Below are positions 5,212 through 5,585 of a DNA stretch of 5,585 nt, one piece after another (position 1 is the first letter of the stretch; every line of letters starts with the position of its first letter). The notes beneath the pieces were generated by a model. It had not been told where the DNA came from, did no database searches, and saw only the letters and a list, made by a program, of their open reading frames with translations. The stretch spans positions 1-5,585 of the forward strand of contig JAISRQ010000049.1 of the NCBI GenBank assembly GCA_031273545.1, read 5' to 3'. This DNA comes from Holosporales bacterium. Lineage in GTDB: Bacteria > Pseudomonadota > Alphaproteobacteria > BNTO01. The position numbers were made by a program, and so were the translations under genes.

Positions 5212-5585
5212 ATGAAAAAACTCAAAGGTATGAAAATACTAGCGTTGCTCCTTTGTTCAACCGTATATGATGCGTTTTGTCGCATTGAGTTAAATAAAAC
5301 CAATGTAGAAATGGCTATAAAAGAAAAATTGCGAAATTCAAAAGGGAAGAAAGTATTACTCGGGGACTTGCTAATTACCGAAAACAGACGCCATCCAGCC
5401 GTTCAACAATTGATTCGACATGTAAAAAAACATTGCGTCGATAAACGTGAATTAGATGAAATAGTAGCTACAGGAAGTAATCCGCCACAAATCGGTCATA
5501 CCACAATAGGTGATGGATACGTCTCTCCAGAAGAGTGGCTACAGGGAGTATTAAATAAAGCAACCGAAACAAATACTAGATGGGA
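5212..5585 (+). CDS. Putative exported protein of unknown function (partial, 3' end outside window)
   Basis: The frame is open from the ATG at 5212 to the window edge (124 codons). AGAGAG lies at 5203-5208, a close but plausible ribosome site. The product starts MKKLKGMKILALLLCSTVYD, with a lysine-rich head and a short hydrophobic core (about 8-18), which looks like a Sec signal peptide. Cleavage would fall near residues 19-24. Cys15 after LLL or Cys23 after DAF could suggest a lipoprotein, but neither is a good lipobox. The rest is polar and basic and looks helical, with KLRNSKGKKVLLGDLLITENRR (about 40-61), a basic HVKKHC segment (about 70-75) and GHTTIGDGYVSPEEWLQGVL (about 95-114). I recognise no domain. 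It is divergent from the reductase gene. A second ATG at 5230 (MKILALLLC) is an alternative start with no better ribosome site. Confidence 0.65.
   Translation, partial: MKKLKGMKILALLLCSTVYDAFCRIELNKTNVEMAIKEKLRNSKGKKVLLGDLLITENRRHPAVQQLIRHVKKHCVDKRELDEIVATGSNPPQIGHTTIGDGYVSPEEWLQGVLNKATETNTRW

Noticed and set aside
1..5585. CRISPR array, defence system, phage module, riboswitch or rRNA
   Set aside because: No regular short repeats, no matching proteins and no recognisable conserved RNA other than the tRNA were found on either strand; the gene content is housekeeping, so I do not claim a new system.

Overview
The window looks like chromosomal DNA from an alphaproteobacterium, most likely an intracellular or reduced-genome lineage (Rickettsiales- or Holosporales-like). 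The evidence is an S9 protein with the alphaproteobacterial N-terminal extension, a ChpT-type histidine phosphotransferase, a thioredoxin-reductase-like ferredoxin--NADP+ reductase, an IS982-type transposase tail, AT-rich DNA and long spacers between mostly single-gene units. I cannot name a genus from the sequence alone.

Layout. The left edge (3-149, +) is the end of a transposase reading frame that resembles the IS982 family. A non-coding spacer follows, then an intrinsic terminator pointing left (410-438), which closes the rplM-rpsI operon. That operon lies on the minus strand (L13 972-1448, S9 460-969) behind a good promoter at 1480-1508. A 340-bp spacer leads to a plus-strand chpT-like gene (1789-2523), which converges on a minus-strand gene for a LON substrate-binding-domain protein (2725-3378). 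A 282-bp spacer with a C8 tract comes next, then a minus-strand tRNA-Leu(GAG) with encoded CCA (3661-3745), and a minus-strand ferredoxin--NADP+ reductase gene (3788-4981). Divergent from that, a plus-strand gene for a probably exported protein of unknown function starts at 5212 and runs off the right edge.

Functionally these are housekeeping units: translation (L13, S9, tRNA-Leu), the CckA-ChpT-CtrA/CpdR cell-cycle phosphorelay (ChpT), a Lon-like N-domain protein and ferredoxin redox chemistry. They do not form a single pathway, and I see no defence system, CRISPR array or phage module.

The points most worth a second look are: a sharp GC change inside rplM, from about 57% to under 40%, that makes rpsI plus the 3' half of rplM a GC-rich block; a degenerate 42-bp direct repeat that brackets the ribosomal operon; two low-complexity insertions (Ser/Pro-rich, then Asn/Gln-rich) in the ferredoxin--NADP+ reductase and a polar insertion in ChpT; a cysteine cluster next to the FAD-binding loop of the reductase; and the unidentified exported protein at the right edge.
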